Positions 26,093 to 36,664 of a DNA stretch of 64,000 nt are shown here, in pieces. Location of the stretch: assembly GCF_009193155.1 (NCBI RefSeq), contig NZ_VUKD01000003.1, positions 310,001 through 374,000 on the forward strand, in the 5' to 3' direction. The DNA is from Georgenia subflava. GTDB taxonomy: Bacteria; Actinomycetota; Actinomycetes; Actinomycetales; Actinomycetaceae. Below the pieces are notes generated by a model. That model saw only the letters and a list, made by a program, of their open reading frames with translations. It had not been told where the DNA came from and ran no database searches. Made by a program: the position numbers and the translations under genes. Each line of letters starts with the position of its first letter. The stretch's first letter is position 1.

Positions 26093-28079
26093 GACGGCGT
26101 TGCGCGGTCGGGCTCCGCACTCAGAGGCGAACGGTTGGCAGCACGCTGAGCGTGAGGCCGTGATCGCTGTGCTCGACGGCCTGATCCAGGAGCTGACGCG
26201 GTATCGCGGTGGTGTGCTTCTCGCGCACCGTGAGGACGGGCGGTGGGGTTCGGCGCGGGATAGGGACTTCACGGACTGGCGGGCCCGGACCAGCGGGACG
26301 GGGCGGGGTTCCGCGATGGGTGAGCTGATGGTCGCCGAGGGTCTCGAGGCGATGCCCGAGGTCGCGGAGGCGGTCGATGCCGGTGAGCTCACGCTGGAGC
26401 ACGCCAAGGCGTTGTCCCGGCTGCGGGCCGGCGCGTCCGCAGAGGTGAAGGAGGCGTTGGAGAACGGCGCGGCGGGTGAGCTGATCGAGCGGGCCAAGGC
26501 CAAGGACCTCACTGCTCCGGAGCTGGCCAAGGCCGCCAAGCAGGTCGCGGCCACGATCGACACGCAGGCCGCCCAGGACTCCTTCGAGGCCACCTGGCGG
26601 AGGCGTTCGCTGACCACGGGCAAGACGGCCGGGGGACGGTCCGGGCAGTGGGTCCTGGACGAGATCTCCGGCCGGGTCGTGGAGACGGCGCTCGAGACGA
26701 TCATGGGCAAGCCCGCGCTGGATGATGAGCGCACGCGCGGGGAGCGCATGGCCGACGCGCTGGTGACCATGTCCTCGCGGGTCCTGACGGTGGGCGCCGA
26801 CCTCAACGGTGCCCAGGTCCGCCCGCACCTGGCGCTGCTGGTCGATCAGGAGACCTGGGCCGCGGCCCGGCGCCACCTCGGCGAGGTCGATGACACCGTC
26901 GCCGCGGCGGTCGAGGCCACCCACGGCACCGGTGCCGCCTTCGGCCTCGGCCCGGACGGGCAGCCGCTGCGGGTCGCCGACCTCGAGGCCGACCGCACGG
27001 CCGGGCCGTGCGGTGGACCGGCCGGCGCGGGCGCCGACGGAGCCACCGTGCCCCCGACGGGTGTCGTGGCGGGGAGGACCACCCGGGGCGGCATGGGCGG
27101 CTGCGAGGTCACCGCGTTCGGGCGGGCCGCTGTGCCGCGGCTGCCCGATGTGGCTCCGGCTGAGCTCGAGGACGGCACCCTTGTCCCGCTCGGTGAGCTT
27201 CAGCGGATCATGTGCGACTGCGAGATGACCCGGATCGTGCTGGACGCCGACTCCGTCCCCCTGGACGTCGGCATGACCCAGCGCACCTACACCAAGGAGC
27301 TGCGCCGCGCCGTGACCACGCGGGATCGCCACTGCCAGTGGCCCGGCTGCACCATCAAGGCGTCCTGGACCGAGGTCCATCACGTCATCTGGTACTCCCA
27401 CAACGGCCCCACCTCGCTCGAGAACGGCATGTGTGCCTGCACGTACCACCACCACGTCATCCACCGAGACCACATCCGCGTGGTACCGCTCGCGGACGGC
27501 TTCGCGTTCTACCGCCCGGACGGAACCATGGTCGGGACCACACACCGCCGACCCCGCCGACCCCATCGAGGCAGCACCGCCGGCCAGGCCCCCGCCACCG
27601 ACGAGCTCACCCCGCCGAGCACCGGCGAGCACGAGCAGCTACTGCGCGACTGGCAACAGGTCGTGAGTAGCAACGGACGGCACCCACCCGAAACGCCACC
27701 ACCAACCCGGTCCGACGGCACAGCCCTGCCCATTTCGAGCAACCGTGTAGGCGATCCGCCCGATAGGCCCGCGCTCTCCGACCCGCCTGTTGGAGCAGCC
27801 CTTGCCAGTCCGCCTGTTGGGTCAGCCCTTGCCGACGCGCGTGGGGGGTCAGCGCCTGCGGGCCCGCGTGCGGGGTCAACGCCTGCCGGTGCGTCTGTGG
27901 GGTCACCGGCTGCCAGCCTGCGTGCGGGGTCAGCGCCTGCCGATCCTGGGATGGCAGCGCAAGAGCCGCTACCAGAGGTGAATCGCGTGCCTGACGCTGG
28001 TGCACTCTTCACGCGCGAGCCCGCCGCGACGCTCTGGGACGACTCCCTGCTCGAGCAGTCCCCCGAGCCGCCGTTCTGA
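26007..28079 (+). CDS. DUF222 / HNH endonuclease-domain protein (13E12-repeat family)
   Basis: 690 aa. An N-terminal DUF222 helical domain (about 20-330) is followed by an HNH nuclease motif (about 430-490: TTRDRHCQWPGCTIKASW, TEVHHVIWYSHNGPTSLENG, CTYHHHVIHRD) and a long Ala/Gly/Pro tail of repeats (about 560-660). These genes are multi-copy and variable in actinobacteria; nuclease activity is plausible but the biological role is unknown. ATG 26007 has GGAGGGGG eight bases upstream. Starting instead at the duplicated ATG 25791 would add 72 residues. An isolated plus-strand gene, with a locally less GC-rich 3' flank (28080-28350) that looks unlike its neighbours. Confidence 0.88.
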   Translation: MAQPSKPVRSGVAEQSSPLALVEEVRTASTALRGRAPHSEANGWQHAEREAVIAVLDGLIQELTRYRGGVLLAHREDGRWGSARDRDFTDWRARTSGTGRGSAMGELMVAEGLEAMPEVAEAVDAGELTLEHAKALSRLRAGASAEVKEALENGAAGELIERAKAKDLTAPELAKAAKQVAATIDTQAAQDSFEATWRRRSLTTGKTAGGRSGQWVLDEISGRVVETALETIMGKPALDDERTRGERMADALVTMSSRVLTVGADLNGAQVRPHLALLVDQETWAAARRHLGEVDDTVAAAVEATHGTGAAFGLGPDGQPLRVADLEADRTAGPCGGPAGAGADGATVPPTGVVAGRTTRGGMGGCEVTAFGRAAVPRLPDVAPAELEDGTLVPLGELQRIMCDCEMTRIVLDADSVPLDVGMTQRTYTKELRRAVTTRDRHCQWPGCTIKASWTEVHHVIWYSHNGPTSLENGMCACTYHHHVIHRDHIRVVPLADGFAFYRPDGTMVGTTHRRPRRPHRGSTAGQAPATDELTPPSTGEHEQLLRDWQQVVSSNGRHPPETPPPTRSDGTALPISSNRVGDPPDRPALSDPPVGAALASPPVGSALADARGGSAPAGPRAGSTPAGASVGSPAASLRAGSAPADPGMAAQEPLPEVNRVPDAGALFTREPAATLWDDSLLEQSPEPPF

Positions 28080-28350
28080 CGTCGATGGCTCATCGACGCA
28101 TCGGAGTGTCAGCGGCGGCCGAAAGTTGACCTTTGTGCGGCGGTCGAATACCGACCCCCCTCGCTGGTTCGTTTGTAATGTGGCCATTCCAAGGATCGGT
28201 GAGGCGGAAGCCCTCGGGCCCGCCGGTCAAGCTGCCCACCTGTCAAGCGACAGCAGATGTCCTGTTGAGCTGCCGTGGTGCAACGACCTGGCCAGGTCGA
28301 GCAGACGTGGACGGCGGCCGCGGTTCGCCACCGTGGTTGCGAGATCGAGC

Positions 28351-28977
28351 TCAGGCCCTCCGGATCGGGAAGCCGAGGTCGTGCAGGTCGGCCCGGAGAC
28401 GCCGAGCGTCTGTGAACTGCAGCGCGGTCAGGCCCGCGTCGGAGGCGCCGCTGACATTGGCCGGGGAGTCATCGACGAAGACGGTGCTCTCGGCCTTGAG
28501 CGCGTGGCGGTCAAGGAGAATCCGGAAGATCTCAGGATCGGGCTTGACGTAGCCCTCCACGCCGGAGACGACGACGTCGTCGAGCAGCTGGATCGCCGGG
28601 GCCGCCGGTGCGGCGTGCCGGAAGGTCTCGGCAGACCAGTTGGTCAGACCGAGGAGCCGTACGTCCGCGGCGGCCAGCTCGTCGATGATCTCGGCGGTGC
28701 CCGGCATCGGCCCGGTCAGGCTCGCGGCGAAGTTCTCGCAGTACCGGGCCAGGATCTGTGCGTGCCCGGGACGCTCCGGGTGCGCCGCCGAGACGCGGGC
28801 GACCGCCTCGGCGTGCGTGAGGCCGCGGTCCATCTCGAGGTTGATCGCCGGGAAGTCGATGGCGTCCGAGAACTCCTGCCACTCGGCGCGGGTCAGCCGG
28901 TCGGCAAGGGCGCCGTACGGGTCCCAGCCCACGACGACCTGACCGAGATCGAGGACGAGAGTCAGATCAGTGGTCAC
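28351..28977 (-). CDS. HAD-superfamily phosphatase (YihX-like subfamily)
   Basis: 208 aa HAD hydrolase. Motif I is VLDLGQVVVGWDP (nucleophile Asp, with Leu at the next position as in the D-L-G subfamily), motif II is LTNWSAETF, motif III is KPDPEIFRILL and motif IV is VFVDDSPANV. The closest general type is the sugar-phosphate phosphatase YihX; the substrate cannot be assigned. GTG 28977 is the start with only a weak ribosome site. Confidence 0.85.
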   Translation of the reverse strand: MTTDLTLVLDLGQVVVGWDPYGALADRLTRAEWQEFSDAIDFPAINLEMDRGLTHAEAVARVSAAHPERPGHAQILARYCENFAASLTGPMPGTAEIIDELAAADVRLLGLTNWSAETFRHAAPAAPAIQLLDDVVVSGVEGYVKPDPEIFRILLDRHALKAESTVFVDDSPANVSGASDAGLTALQFTDARRLRADLHDLGFPIRRA

Positions 28978-29073
28978 CGGCCCATCGTGCCTGCTGGAGC
29001 GGAACGCTGCCCGCCCCGTCCAGCAGGTGCAGTCGGCGCGGTCGCAGCCCCCGTGGTGCTGGTGCTGGGTACC

Positions 29074-31317
29074 TCACCACAGGTCGGGCGGGTCGACCTG
29101 GAGGCGCAGCGTTCCCTCCTCCTTGCGGGCCGTCCGGGCGGCGTTGGCGTGCGCGAGCCGTTGGGACAGCAGCCCGCCGAGCCGTCGCTCCACCCGCAGG
29201 AGCGCCCGCACATCGCCGTCCTCGACGTCGACCGGCCCGAGGATCTCGAGCCCGTCCAGTGGTTCCAGGTGCGCAAGGAGGGACCGGACAGCAGTCGGCG
29301 CGCCCTGCGCGGACGCCATCCGGACCGCGGGCGGGAAGGCGAGGTCGGCACGCTCGGCGAGCTCACGGGCAGCGAACCCTGCCGGGTCCCAACGGACAAG
29401 CGCCTGCGCCGGCACCGGCGCGGGCTGACCCAGCAGCATGACCTGTCCGCCGTCGGCGGCACCGCGCACCAGGGCGGCGGCGCCGAGCCAGCGTCGCAAC
29501 GCCTCCGCCGAGGCCCAGAGCTCCGGGCGGGAGGTCGCAGCGGCACCGTCGAGCAGCAGCGCAGCGGCGTAGCCACCGTTCGCCACGGGCTCCGCCCCTG
29601 GGGTGGCCACGACGAGACGGGGACGGTGGTCGACCGTCTCGACCACGCCGTGGCTCGCGGTCGTTCCGGACACGACGACGGGCACGGACGGGAATGCGCG
29701 GCCGAGCTCTTCGGCCGTGCGCCCGGACCCCACCCGGACGGCCCGCAGGGCGGTGTGGCGGCAGACCTGGCAGGACCAGTCCACGGCATGGCGCCCGCAC
29801 CACGAGCACGTCGGCGCGGTCCCCCGCCGGTCCAGGCGCAGCGGACCGTGGCAGGCCGTGCAGCGTGCGGGTTCACGGCATCTGGCGCACGCCACCATGG
29901 GCAGGTAGCCACCGCGAGCCACCTGCACCAGCACCGGGCCGGACTCGAGTCCGCGGCGGGCGAGCTCCCAGGCGGGGCGCGGGATGCGCGCCGCCGCCGC
30001 GGCGCCCTCACGGGCGAGGTCGACCTCCGTCGGGGCGCTCACGCGTGGGGTCGCTCGACGGACGACCTCGCGGGATGCCTGGACGGGCTGCGCCCAACCC
30101 TCCTCGACGAGGAGCTGTCCCTCCGACGAGCGTGCGAAGCCACCCAGCAGGAACGCTGCGCTCTCCTGCTCGGCGCGCAGAGCGAGCACCTGCCGCGCAT
30201 GCGGATACGGCGTGCGCGGCTCGGCGAGCCGGTCGTCACCGTCGTCGAAGCAGACCAGCAGGCCGAGGTCGTTGACCGGTGCGAACGCGGCCGCCCGCGT
30301 GCCCACGACGACGCGCACCTCGCCCAGCAGCACCCGAAGGAAGGCGCGGTACCGGCGCGAGGGGCCGTCGTCGGCGACCAGTCGCACCACAGGCTCCCCG
30401 GGGAGCTCGGCCGCCAGTGCGGCCACGACGAGGTCGACCTGCCGAGTGGTGGGCACGACGACGAGGACACCCCGCCCGGAGGCGCGTGTCGCGCGGGCGG
30501 CCTGGGCGACGGCGGCCGGCCAGGGTGCGACGTCGCCGGTGACTGCATGCGTGCGCGGCTCCGCTGGACCCGTTGATCCTGCCGGAGTGGCCGCCTCGGT
30601 CGGACTCGATGGTCCTGCCGGAGCGGGCTGCTCCGTCGGACGGGTTGGTGCTGCCGGGGTGGGGGGCTCCGTCGGACGGGCTGGTCCTGCCGGCGCGGGC
30701 TGCTCCGTCGGACCTGCTGAGCCCTCGGTGCGGGGGTTGGACGGCAGTGCGGTCCAGACGGCGCGAGGGCTCTTCCCGGCGCCGAGGTGGCGAAGGAAGG
30801 CGGGCCCACCCGTGTAGGCCGCCCAGGCCTGGCCTGTCGGGGGCTCCACGGGCCGCGACACCAGCGGGGCGGTGCCGTGCTTCTCCAGCACTGCCTTCTC
30901 GGTGCTGGCGTGACGTGGCGGCACGGCGAGGCGGACGACGTCCATGAGCGTTCCGGCGTACCGGTCGGCCACCGCGCGGCACAGGCGCAGCACGGCCGGG
31001 GAGAGCACGGGCACCGGGGAGACGGCGCGCCGCAGCGGCGCGAGCGACCCGCCGTGGTCGGTGTCCGACCGTCGCTCGATGACGAACGCCGAGCGGTCCT
31101 TTCCCGCGAAGCGGACCTGCACGCGCGCCCCGGGCAGCGCCGTGTCGGCCATGGCGGGCGGTACGAGGTAGTCGAAGGGGTGGTCCAGGTGCGGCAGAGG
31201 CACGTCCACCATCACCCGCGCGACCGGATCGAGAACGCCGCCGCCGTCGACCGCAGCCGGGGCCCGGGCGGGCAGATCCAGGAGCGCGCCCTGCTCGGGT
31301 CGGGAGCCGCTGGTCAT
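29074..31317 (-). CDS. priA: Primosomal protein PriA, helicase-motif-deficient form
   Basis: 747 aa. The N-terminal DNA-binding domain (about 30-135) and the eight zinc-binding Cys (477, 480, 486, 489, 504, 507, 516, 519) are intact. The Walker A loop GxTGSGKT expected after about residue 255 is missing: HAVTGDVAPWP stands there. The DEEH box is degraded to CFDDGDD (356-362). Actinobacterial PriA is known to lack helicase motifs, so this is probably a structural replication-restart factor. Just before the lost Walker A site is a 12-residue repeat tract (about 196-255). ATG 31317. Confidence 0.9.
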   Translation of the reverse strand: MTSGSRPEQGALLDLPARAPAAVDGGGVLDPVARVMVDVPLPHLDHPFDYLVPPAMADTALPGARVQVRFAGKDRSAFVIERRSDTDHGGSLAPLRRAVSPVPVLSPAVLRLCRAVADRYAGTLMDVVRLAVPPRHASTEKAVLEKHGTAPLVSRPVEPPTGQAWAAYTGGPAFLRHLGAGKSPRAVWTALPSNPRTEGSAGPTEQPAPAGPARPTEPPTPAAPTRPTEQPAPAGPSSPTEAATPAGSTGPAEPRTHAVTGDVAPWPAAVAQAARATRASGRGVLVVVPTTRQVDLVVAALAAELPGEPVVRLVADDGPSRRYRAFLRVLLGEVRVVVGTRAAAFAPVNDLGLLVCFDDGDDRLAEPRTPYPHARQVLALRAEQESAAFLLGGFARSSEGQLLVEEGWAQPVQASREVVRRATPRVSAPTEVDLAREGAAAAARIPRPAWELARRGLESGPVLVQVARGGYLPMVACARCREPARCTACHGPLRLDRRGTAPTCSWCGRHAVDWSCQVCRHTALRAVRVGSGRTAEELGRAFPSVPVVVSGTTASHGVVETVDHRPRLVVATPGAEPVANGGYAAALLLDGAAATSRPELWASAEALRRWLGAAALVRGAADGGQVMLLGQPAPVPAQALVRWDPAGFAARELAERADLAFPPAVRMASAQGAPTAVRSLLAHLEPLDGLEILGPVDVEDGDVRALLRVERRLGGLLSQRLAHANAARTARKEEGTLRLQVDPPDLW
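30559..30738 (-). repeat. 36-bp in-frame repeats inside priA
   Basis: Units begin at 30559, 30595, 30631, 30667 and 30703 (landmark CTCCGTCGGA). They encode P-T-E-Q-P-A-P-A-G-P-x-R type dodecapeptides, a Pro/Ala linker at the position where helicase-active PriA proteins have the ATP-binding loop. Confidence 0.9.
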
Positions 31318-31398
31318 GACCTCATCTCACCACGCGACGCAGACGAGCCGATACGCGGCCGTGGACGGCTTCGACCAGATGGTGCGCCCGGTCGACCT

Positions 31399-32607
31399 TC
31401 AGGCCCCGACAGCTGACTGGAGGTCTGCGGTGCGGTCGGTGCGTTCCCAGGTGAAGTCGGGCAGCTCGCGGCCGAAGTGGCCGTAGGCGGAGGTGTGCCG
31501 GTAGATCGGGCGCAGCAGGTCCAGGTCACGGATGATCGCGGCCGGTCGCAGGTCGAAGACCTCGCGCACCGCGGCCACGATCCGCTCCACCGGTACCGTC
31601 TCGGTGTCGAAGGTCTCCACGAACAGCCCCACCGGGTGCGCCCGCCCGATGGCGTAGGCGACCTGGACCTCGCACCGGCGCGCGAGCCCGGCAGCGACGA
31701 CGTTCTTGGCGACCCAGCGCATCGCGTACGACGCCGAACGGTCCACCTTCGAGGGGTCCTTGCCCGAGAACGCGCCACCACCGTGACGCGACATCCCGCC
31801 GTAGGTGTCGACGATGATCTTCCGACCGGTCAGACCGGCGTCGCCCATCGGCCCGCCCACGACGAACTTTCCCGTCGGGTTCACCAGCAGCTCATGACCC
31901 TCCGTGTCGAGGTCCAGCCCTGCGGCGGCGAGCACCGGGGCGACGACCTCCTCGGCGACGGCGCTGTGCAGCAGGTCCTGGCGGACCCAGTCGTCGTGCT
32001 GGGTCGAGACCACCACCGTGTCCAGGCTCACCGCCCGGTCACCGTCGTAGCCGATGGTCACCTGGGTCTTGCCGTCCGGGCGCAACCCCGCCACCACCGC
32101 CTCCTTGCGCACCAGCGCCAGCCGCTCGGCCAGCCGGTGCGCCAGATGGATCGGCAACGGCATCAGCTCGGCCGTGTCGTCGCACGCATAGCCGAACATC
32201 AGCCCCTGGTCACCGGCGCCCTGGTGGTCCAGCTCGTCGTCCCCACCGGTGTCGGTGCGCTCCTCCAACGACTTCGACACCCCGGCCGAGATGTCCGGGG
32301 ACTGCTGCCCGATCGAGACCGACACCCCGCACGAGGACCCGTCGAAACCGATCGCCGAGGAGGTGTACCCGATCCGGCGGACCTCATCACGCACCAGCTG
32401 CGGGATCTCCACGTACGCATCGGTGGTCACCTCACCGATGACATGGACCAGACCGGTGGTCACCACCGTCTCCACCGCCACCCGCGCCGCCGGATCCTGC
32501 TCCAGCATCGCGTCCAGGATCGTGTCCGAGATCCGGTCGCACACCTTGTCCGGATGCCCCTCGGTCACCGACTCGGACGTGAACTGACGCAGTGCGGGAG
32601 AAGTCAC
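31399..32607 (-). CDS. metK: S-adenosylmethionine synthetase
   Basis: Makes SAM from methionine and ATP. 402 aa, normal length. Motifs: [14 protein letters not shown] (N-terminal ATP site), [12 protein letters not shown] and [23 protein letters not shown] 32607 overlaps the coaBC stop (GTGA). The 81-base gap to priA contains no recognisable SAM riboswitch. Confidence 0.98.
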   Translation of the reverse strand: MTSPALRQFTSESVTEGHPDKVCDRISDTILDAMLEQDPAARVAVETVVTTGLVHVIGEVTTDAYVEIPQLVRDEVRRIGYTSSAIGFDGSSCGVSVSIGQQSPDISAGVSKSLEERTDTGGDDELDHQGAGDQGLMFGYACDDTAELMPLPIHLAHRLAERLALVRKEAVVAGLRPDGKTQVTIGYDGDRAVSLDTVVVSTQHDDWVRQDLLHSAVAEEVVAPVLAAAGLDLDTEGHELLVNPTGKFVVGGPMGDAGLTGRKIIVDTYGGMSRHGGGAFSGKDPSKVDRSASYAMRWVAKNVVAAGLARRCEVQVAYAIGRAHPVGLFVETFDTETVPVERIVAAVREVFDLRPAAIIRDLDLLRPIYRHTSAYGHFGRELPDFTWERTDRTADLQSAVGA

Positions 32608-33956
32608 CGCTCGATCGTAGTGGTAGCCCGCAGGCGCTCCGCGACGGCGTCCAGCAGGGCGTCGGCGACGTCGGCCTTGCTGCCGCTCCCCTGCCCGACG
32701 ACCGCGCCGTCGGCGTCGAGGACGGTGACCTCGTTGGGCACGTCGCCGAAGCCGCGGTCGGTGCCGACCTCGTTCACGGCGAGCAGGTCGGCACCCTTGC
32801 GGCGGGCCTTCGCGCGGCCGTGCGCGAGGACGTCGCCGGTCTCGTCCCCGGTCTCGGCGGCGAAGCCGACGACGACCTGCCCCGGTCGCAGCCGGTCGGC
32901 GGCGAGCTCGGCGAGGATGTCGGGGTTCTGCGCGAGCTCGATCGGCTCCGGCCCGGCGTCGGACTTCTTGATCTTGTGCGCGGTGCTGGCCACGGGGCGG
33001 AAGTCGGCGACCGCGGCCGCCATGACGATCACGTCCGCGCCCGCTCCGGCCGCGCGCACGGCGCTGCGCAGCTCCGCCGTGGTCTCGACCCGCTCGACGG
33101 CGATCGCTGGGTGGTCGGGCAGCAGCGACTCGTCGACGTTGGCGGCCGCGAGAGTCACGGTCGCGCCGCGCCGGGCGGCGGCCACGGCGAGGGCGATGCC
33201 CTGCCGGCCGGAGGAGCGGTTGCCGAGGAAGCGCACGGGGTCCAGCGGCTCGCGGGTGCCGCCGGCGGAGACGACGACGGTGCGTCCGGCGAGGTCCTGG
33301 ACGTCGTTCCAGCCGTGCGCTGCGCTGTCACCGGAGGTTGCGCTGCCGCCGGCGGGCGTGCGGCCGCCGGGCACGGCAGCGTCGTCGACGAGCGCGAGCG
33401 CGGCCGCGACGATGGCCTCCGGCTCGGGCAGCCGGCCCGGGCCGGTGTCCTTGCCGGTGAGGCGCCCGGAGTCCGGCTCCAGGACGTGCACGCCGCGCGA
33501 CCGGAGGACCTCGACGTTGGCCCGGGTGGCGGGGTGCAGCCACATCTCGGTGTGCATGGCCGGGGCGACGAGCACCGGGCAGGTCACGGTGAGCAACGTG
33601 GCGCCGAGCAGGTCGTCGGCCATGCCGGCCGCCGCGCGGGCGAGCAGGCTCGCCGTCGCGGGGGCGACGACCACGAGGTCGGCGCTGCGGCCCAGCGCCA
33701 CGTGGTCGACGTGCTCGGCGTCGTCGAAGACGGAGGTGCGCACCGGCTCGCCGGACAGCGCCTCCCACGTGGGGGCGCCGACCATGCGCAGCGCCGACTC
33801 GGTGGGGACGACCCGTACGCGGTGTCCCGCCTCACGCAGCAGCCGCAGCACGTAGGCAGCCTTGTACGCGGCGATGCCACCGGTGACGCCGAGGATGATG
33901 CGCAGAACGCCGCCAGACCCCTCGGTCGTGGCGGCGCGTGCGTCGGTGCCGGTCAT
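32604..33956 (-). CDS. coaBC: Bifunctional phosphopantothenoylcysteine decarboxylase / phosphopantothenate-cysteine ligase
   Basis: Two CoA-synthesis steps in one 450-aa protein. The N-terminal CoaC flavoprotein (about 16-190) has [10 protein letters not shown], the active-site AEHVDHVAL and the PAMHTEMW block. The C-terminal CoaB (about 222-445) has [32 protein letters not shown] and KIKK. A Gly/Ala/Ser-rich linker (about 192-215) joins them. ATG 33956 follows rpoZ by 12 bases. Confidence 0.96.
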   Translation of the reverse strand: MTGTDARAATTEGSGGVLRIILGVTGGIAAYKAAYVLRLLREAGHRVRVVPTESALRMVGAPTWEALSGEPVRTSVFDDAEHVDHVALGRSADLVVVAPATASLLARAAAGMADDLLGATLLTVTCPVLVAPAMHTEMWLHPATRANVEVLRSRGVHVLEPDSGRLTGKDTGPGRLPEPEAIVAAALALVDDAAVPGGRTPAGGSATSGDSAAHGWNDVQDLAGRTVVVSAGGTREPLDPVRFLGNRSSGRQGIALAVAAARRGATVTLAAANVDESLLPDHPAIAVERVETTAELRSAVRAAGAGADVIVMAAAVADFRPVASTAHKIKKSDAGPEPIELAQNPDILAELAADRLRPGQVVVGFAAETGDETGDVLAHGRAKARRKGADLLAVNEVGTDRGFGDVPNEVTVLDADGAVVGQGSGSKADVADALLDAVAERLRATTTIER

Positions 33957-33968
33957 GCCAGCGCCGGC

Positions 33969-34232
33969 TCAGTCCTCGATGCGGGTGAGGGTCAGCATGC
34001 CCTCGTTGATCTCGCGCATCGCGATGGAGAGCGGCTTGTCCTCCTGGGCGGCCGGGACGAGCGGGCCGACGAACTCGAGGAGGCCCTCCTGGAGCTGGGC
34101 GTTGTAGGTGTTGATCTGGCGGGCGCGCTTGGCGGCGTAGATCACCAGGGCGTACTTGGAGTCGACGTTCTCGAGCAGCTCGTCGATGGGCGGGTCGGTG
34201 ATGCCCTCGGGGGCGGCGACGGTTCCGTACAT
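33969..34232 (-). CDS. rpoZ: RNA polymerase omega subunit
   Basis: 87 aa, helps assemble RNA polymerase. [35 protein letters not shown] is the omega signature, followed by the conserved [14 protein letters not shown] 34232 has GGAGAAGG seven bases upstream. Lies between gmk and coaBC, the order usual in actinobacteria. Confidence 0.96.
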   Translation of the reverse strand: MYGTVAAPEGITDPPIDELLENVDSKYALVIYAAKRARQINTYNAQLQEGLLEFVGPLVPAAQEDKPLSIAMREINEGMLTLTRIED

Positions 34233-34324
34233 GGGTGACCTTCTCCAGGATCGATGGTTCTCGGGCAGGTGCACGGGTGGGCTCCGGGACAGCTCGTACG
34301 GGCGCACCGCACGCATGCAACGCC

Positions 34325-34954
34325 CTAGTCTACCCGTTCGGTCACACCCATGAGCGACAGCAGCTCGTCCGTGGCGCGTCCCACCTCGTCGTTGACGATG
34401 ACGTGGTCGAACTCGGCGACGGCGGCGAGCTCGTCGCGGGCGGTGTCGAGGCGACGCTCGCGCTCGGCCGGGCCCTCGGTGCCGCGTCCGGTGAGACGGC
34501 GCACGAGCTCGTCCCACGAAGGCGGGGCGAGGAAGACGAAGTTGGCCCCGGGCATCGCACGACGCACCTGGCGCGCGCCCTGGAGGTCGAGCTCGAGGAA
34601 CACCGGCCGGCCGGCGGCGAGCTCCCGCTCGACCGGCTCGCGCGGAGTGCCGTAACGGTTGCGTCCGTGCACGACTGCCCACTCGAGCATGCGGCCGGTG
34701 GCGACGAGGTCGTCGAACTGCGCGGGGGTGAGGAAGTAGTAGTGCACGCCGTCGATCTCCCCCGGCCGCGGCTCGCGCGTGGTGGCCGAGACGGAGATCA
34801 GCAGGTCCGGGGCCCGACGGCGCATCTCGGCCATGATGGTTCCCTTGCCGACCGCGGTCGGGCCCGACAGGACGGTCAGACGGGCGGGGTCACGCGGTTC
34901 GTACGGCGGTGCGTCGAGCGGCGTCGGGTCGCTCGAGGGGGCGGCGTCGGTCAT
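34325..34954 (-). CDS. gmk: Guanylate kinase
   Basis: Phosphorylates GMP to GDP. 209 aa with a 25-residue Pro-rich N-terminal extension before [14 protein letters not shown] (P-loop), then [22 protein letters not shown] (GMP binding) and [15 protein letters not shown] 34954. About 90 bases separate it from rpoZ. Confidence 0.96.
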   Translation of the reverse strand: MTDAAPSSDPTPLDAPPYEPRDPARLTVLSGPTAVGKGTIMAEMRRRAPDLLISVSATTREPRPGEIDGVHYYFLTPAQFDDLVATGRMLEWAVVHGRNRYGTPREPVERELAAGRPVFLELDLQGARQVRRAMPGANFVFLAPPSWDELVRRLTGRGTEGPAERERRLDTARDELAAVAEFDHVIVNDEVGRATDELLSLMGVTERVD

Positions 34955-35089
34955 CCCGTCATCCTGCCAGGTTGCCGCGGGCGGGTGCAGTCGGCGTCGG
35001 CGTCGCGAGCTCGTGCGGGCGTAGGGATTCGCGACTCCCGCGCGCTGCGGTGCGCGCGGCCCCGTGCCGGTGCGCGGCCCCGTGCCCGG

Positions 35090-35410
35090 CTAACCGAAGC
35101 GCTCCACGAGCGAGGCGCTCTGGTGCGGTCCGAGGCCGCGCACACGGCGTGCCTCGGAGATGCCGATCTCCGACATGAGAGACCTGGCCGTCGCCTTGCC
35201 GATCCCGGGCAGGGACTCCAGCAGCGAGACGACCTTGAGCTTGCCGAGGGCCTCGTCGGTGCGAGCGGCCTCCAGAACCTCGGAGAGGGTGACCTGGTTG
35301 TACTTGAGCTTGTTCTTCACCTCTGCCCGGGTGGTTCGGGCCGCGGCAGCCTTGGCCAGGGCGGCGGACCGCTGCTCAGGGGTCAGGGGCGGCAGTGCCA
35401 CGTCGGTCAC
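35090..35410 (-). CDS. mihF: Mycobacterial-type integration host factor (mIHF)
   Basis: 106-aa nucleoid protein specific to actinobacteria; binds and bends DNA through a helix-two-turn-helix. The core LESLPGIGKATARSLMSEIGI with downstream RRVRGLGPHQ is the signature. A basic helix KVKNKLKY-like segment (AEVKNKLKYNQVTL) precedes it. GTG 35410; a candidate promoter lies 30-57 bases upstream. Sits between gmk and pyrF as in related genomes. Confidence 0.94.
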   Translation of the reverse strand: MTDVALPPLTPEQRSAALAKAAAARTTRAEVKNKLKYNQVTLSEVLEAARTDEALGKLKVVSLLESLPGIGKATARSLMSEIGISEARRVRGLGPHQSASLVERFG

Positions 35411-35438
35411 CTCGTCAGCTCACGGATGGGTAGTCCCG

Positions 35439-35467
35439 AAGGTAGTGACCCATGACGCTACCGGCAA
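35439..35467 (-). promoter_or_regulatory. Candidate sigma-A-type promoter of mihF
   Basis: On the minus strand TTGCCG (35462-35467), a 17-base spacer, then TACCTT (35439-35444). It would give a leader of roughly 20 nt before GTG 35410. Match to consensus is partial. Confidence 0.4.
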
Positions 35468-35610
35468 CGGGTGGTCGGCGGGCGGTGGGACGACAGATCG
35501 ATCGCAGCCGGTGCCGCGCCGGACTGGCCCACGCTGCTGGTCGAGTGCCGGGGCCGATCCGCGCCGTGGCAGGACCGACTCCGGACGGTGCCGGAACGGC
35601 GCGGCGTCGC

Positions 35611-35703
35611 GACCGGACGGGGCCGTCAGCGGGGAGCACGCGACGGGACGGGGCTGTCAGCGGGGAGCACGCGACGGGACGGGGCTGTCAGCGGAGAGCA
35701 GCA
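35611..35703. repeat. Three 31-bp tandem repeats across the pyrF stop codon
   Basis: Copies 35611-35641, 35642-35672 and 35673-35703, unit GACGGGACGGGGCTGTCAGC plus GGGGAGCACGC. The third copy contains the pyrF stop (35688-35690) and its last codons; the other two lie downstream of the gene. The rest of the 277-base gap holds only the mihF promoter. Confidence 0.9.
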
Positions 35704-36664
35704 GCGGCGCTGTCGACGGCGGAGCCGAGGGCGTCGCGCAGGGCCGACGCCGACGGCCCGGCGGCCAGCACGCCGCGCGAGGTGCTGGCGAGGACCTGGC
35801 GGCGGGCGTCGCCGAAGACGTGGACGAGCTCCCGAGGACCTGCCCCCTGCGCACCTACGCCGGGCGCCAGCAGCGGCCCGCGCGTCGCGGCGAGGTCGAG
35901 GCCGAGATCGGCGGCGGCCGCGCCGACGGTCGCCCCGACCACGAGCCCGACCGAGCCGAGAGGTGCCTCGGCGTCGATGTCGTTCTCCGCCCGCGCGCCG
36001 TCGACCATCTGGCGTGCCACCGGGCCCGCCGCGGCGACGGCGTGCTGGACGTGGTGGCCCTCGGGGTTGGACGTGAGAGCGAGCACGAAGACCCCGCGAC
36101 CGGTCGACCTGGCGAGGTCGAGAGCGGGGCGCAGCGACGCGAAGCCGAGGTACGGCGAGAGGGTGATGGCGTCGGCCGCGAGCGGAGCGCCGTCGCGCAG
36201 GTATGCGTCGGCGTAGCCGGCCATGGTCGAGCCGATGTCGCCGCGCTTGACGTCGAGGACGGTCAGCGTGCCCGCCGTCCGCGCCGCCGCCAGGACCTCC
36301 TCGAGGACGGCGATGCCCGCGGAGCCGTGCCGCTCGAAGAACGCCGACTGTGGCTTGAGGGCGGCGACCCGCCCGCCGAGCGCGTCGACGACCGTCAGGG
36401 CGAACCGCCGCAGCCCCTCAGGGGAGTCGGTGAGGCCCCACGTCTCGAGGAGGGCAGGGTGCGGGTCGATGCCCACGCACACCGGCCCGTGGGTGTCCAT
36501 CGCGGCGGCGAGCCGGGTGCCGAAGGGCACCCGGGCACCCTCGCCGGCCGGCGACCCGCCGGCAGGTGACCCGTCGGCCGGTGACCCGTCGGCCGGCGTC
36601 AGGCCGGCGGGCGACGCACCGACAGGCGAGACGTCTCCGGCCGGGGCCCCGGCCGCCCCGCCCA

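Noticed and set aside
27607-28005. Minus-strand frame with RQALTPHAG-like repeats inside the DUF222 gene
   Set aside because: It is the reverse reading of the Ala/Gly/Pro-coding tail; no start site and no known domain.
31318-31398. SAM riboswitch near metK
   Set aside because: The gap is downstream of metK, only 81 bases long, and has no SAM-aptamer core. metK is coupled to coaBC instead.
34955-35089. Possible tRNA or small RNA between mihF and gmk
   Set aside because: GC stems are present but no cloverleaf or T-loop GTTCGA sequence can be drawn.
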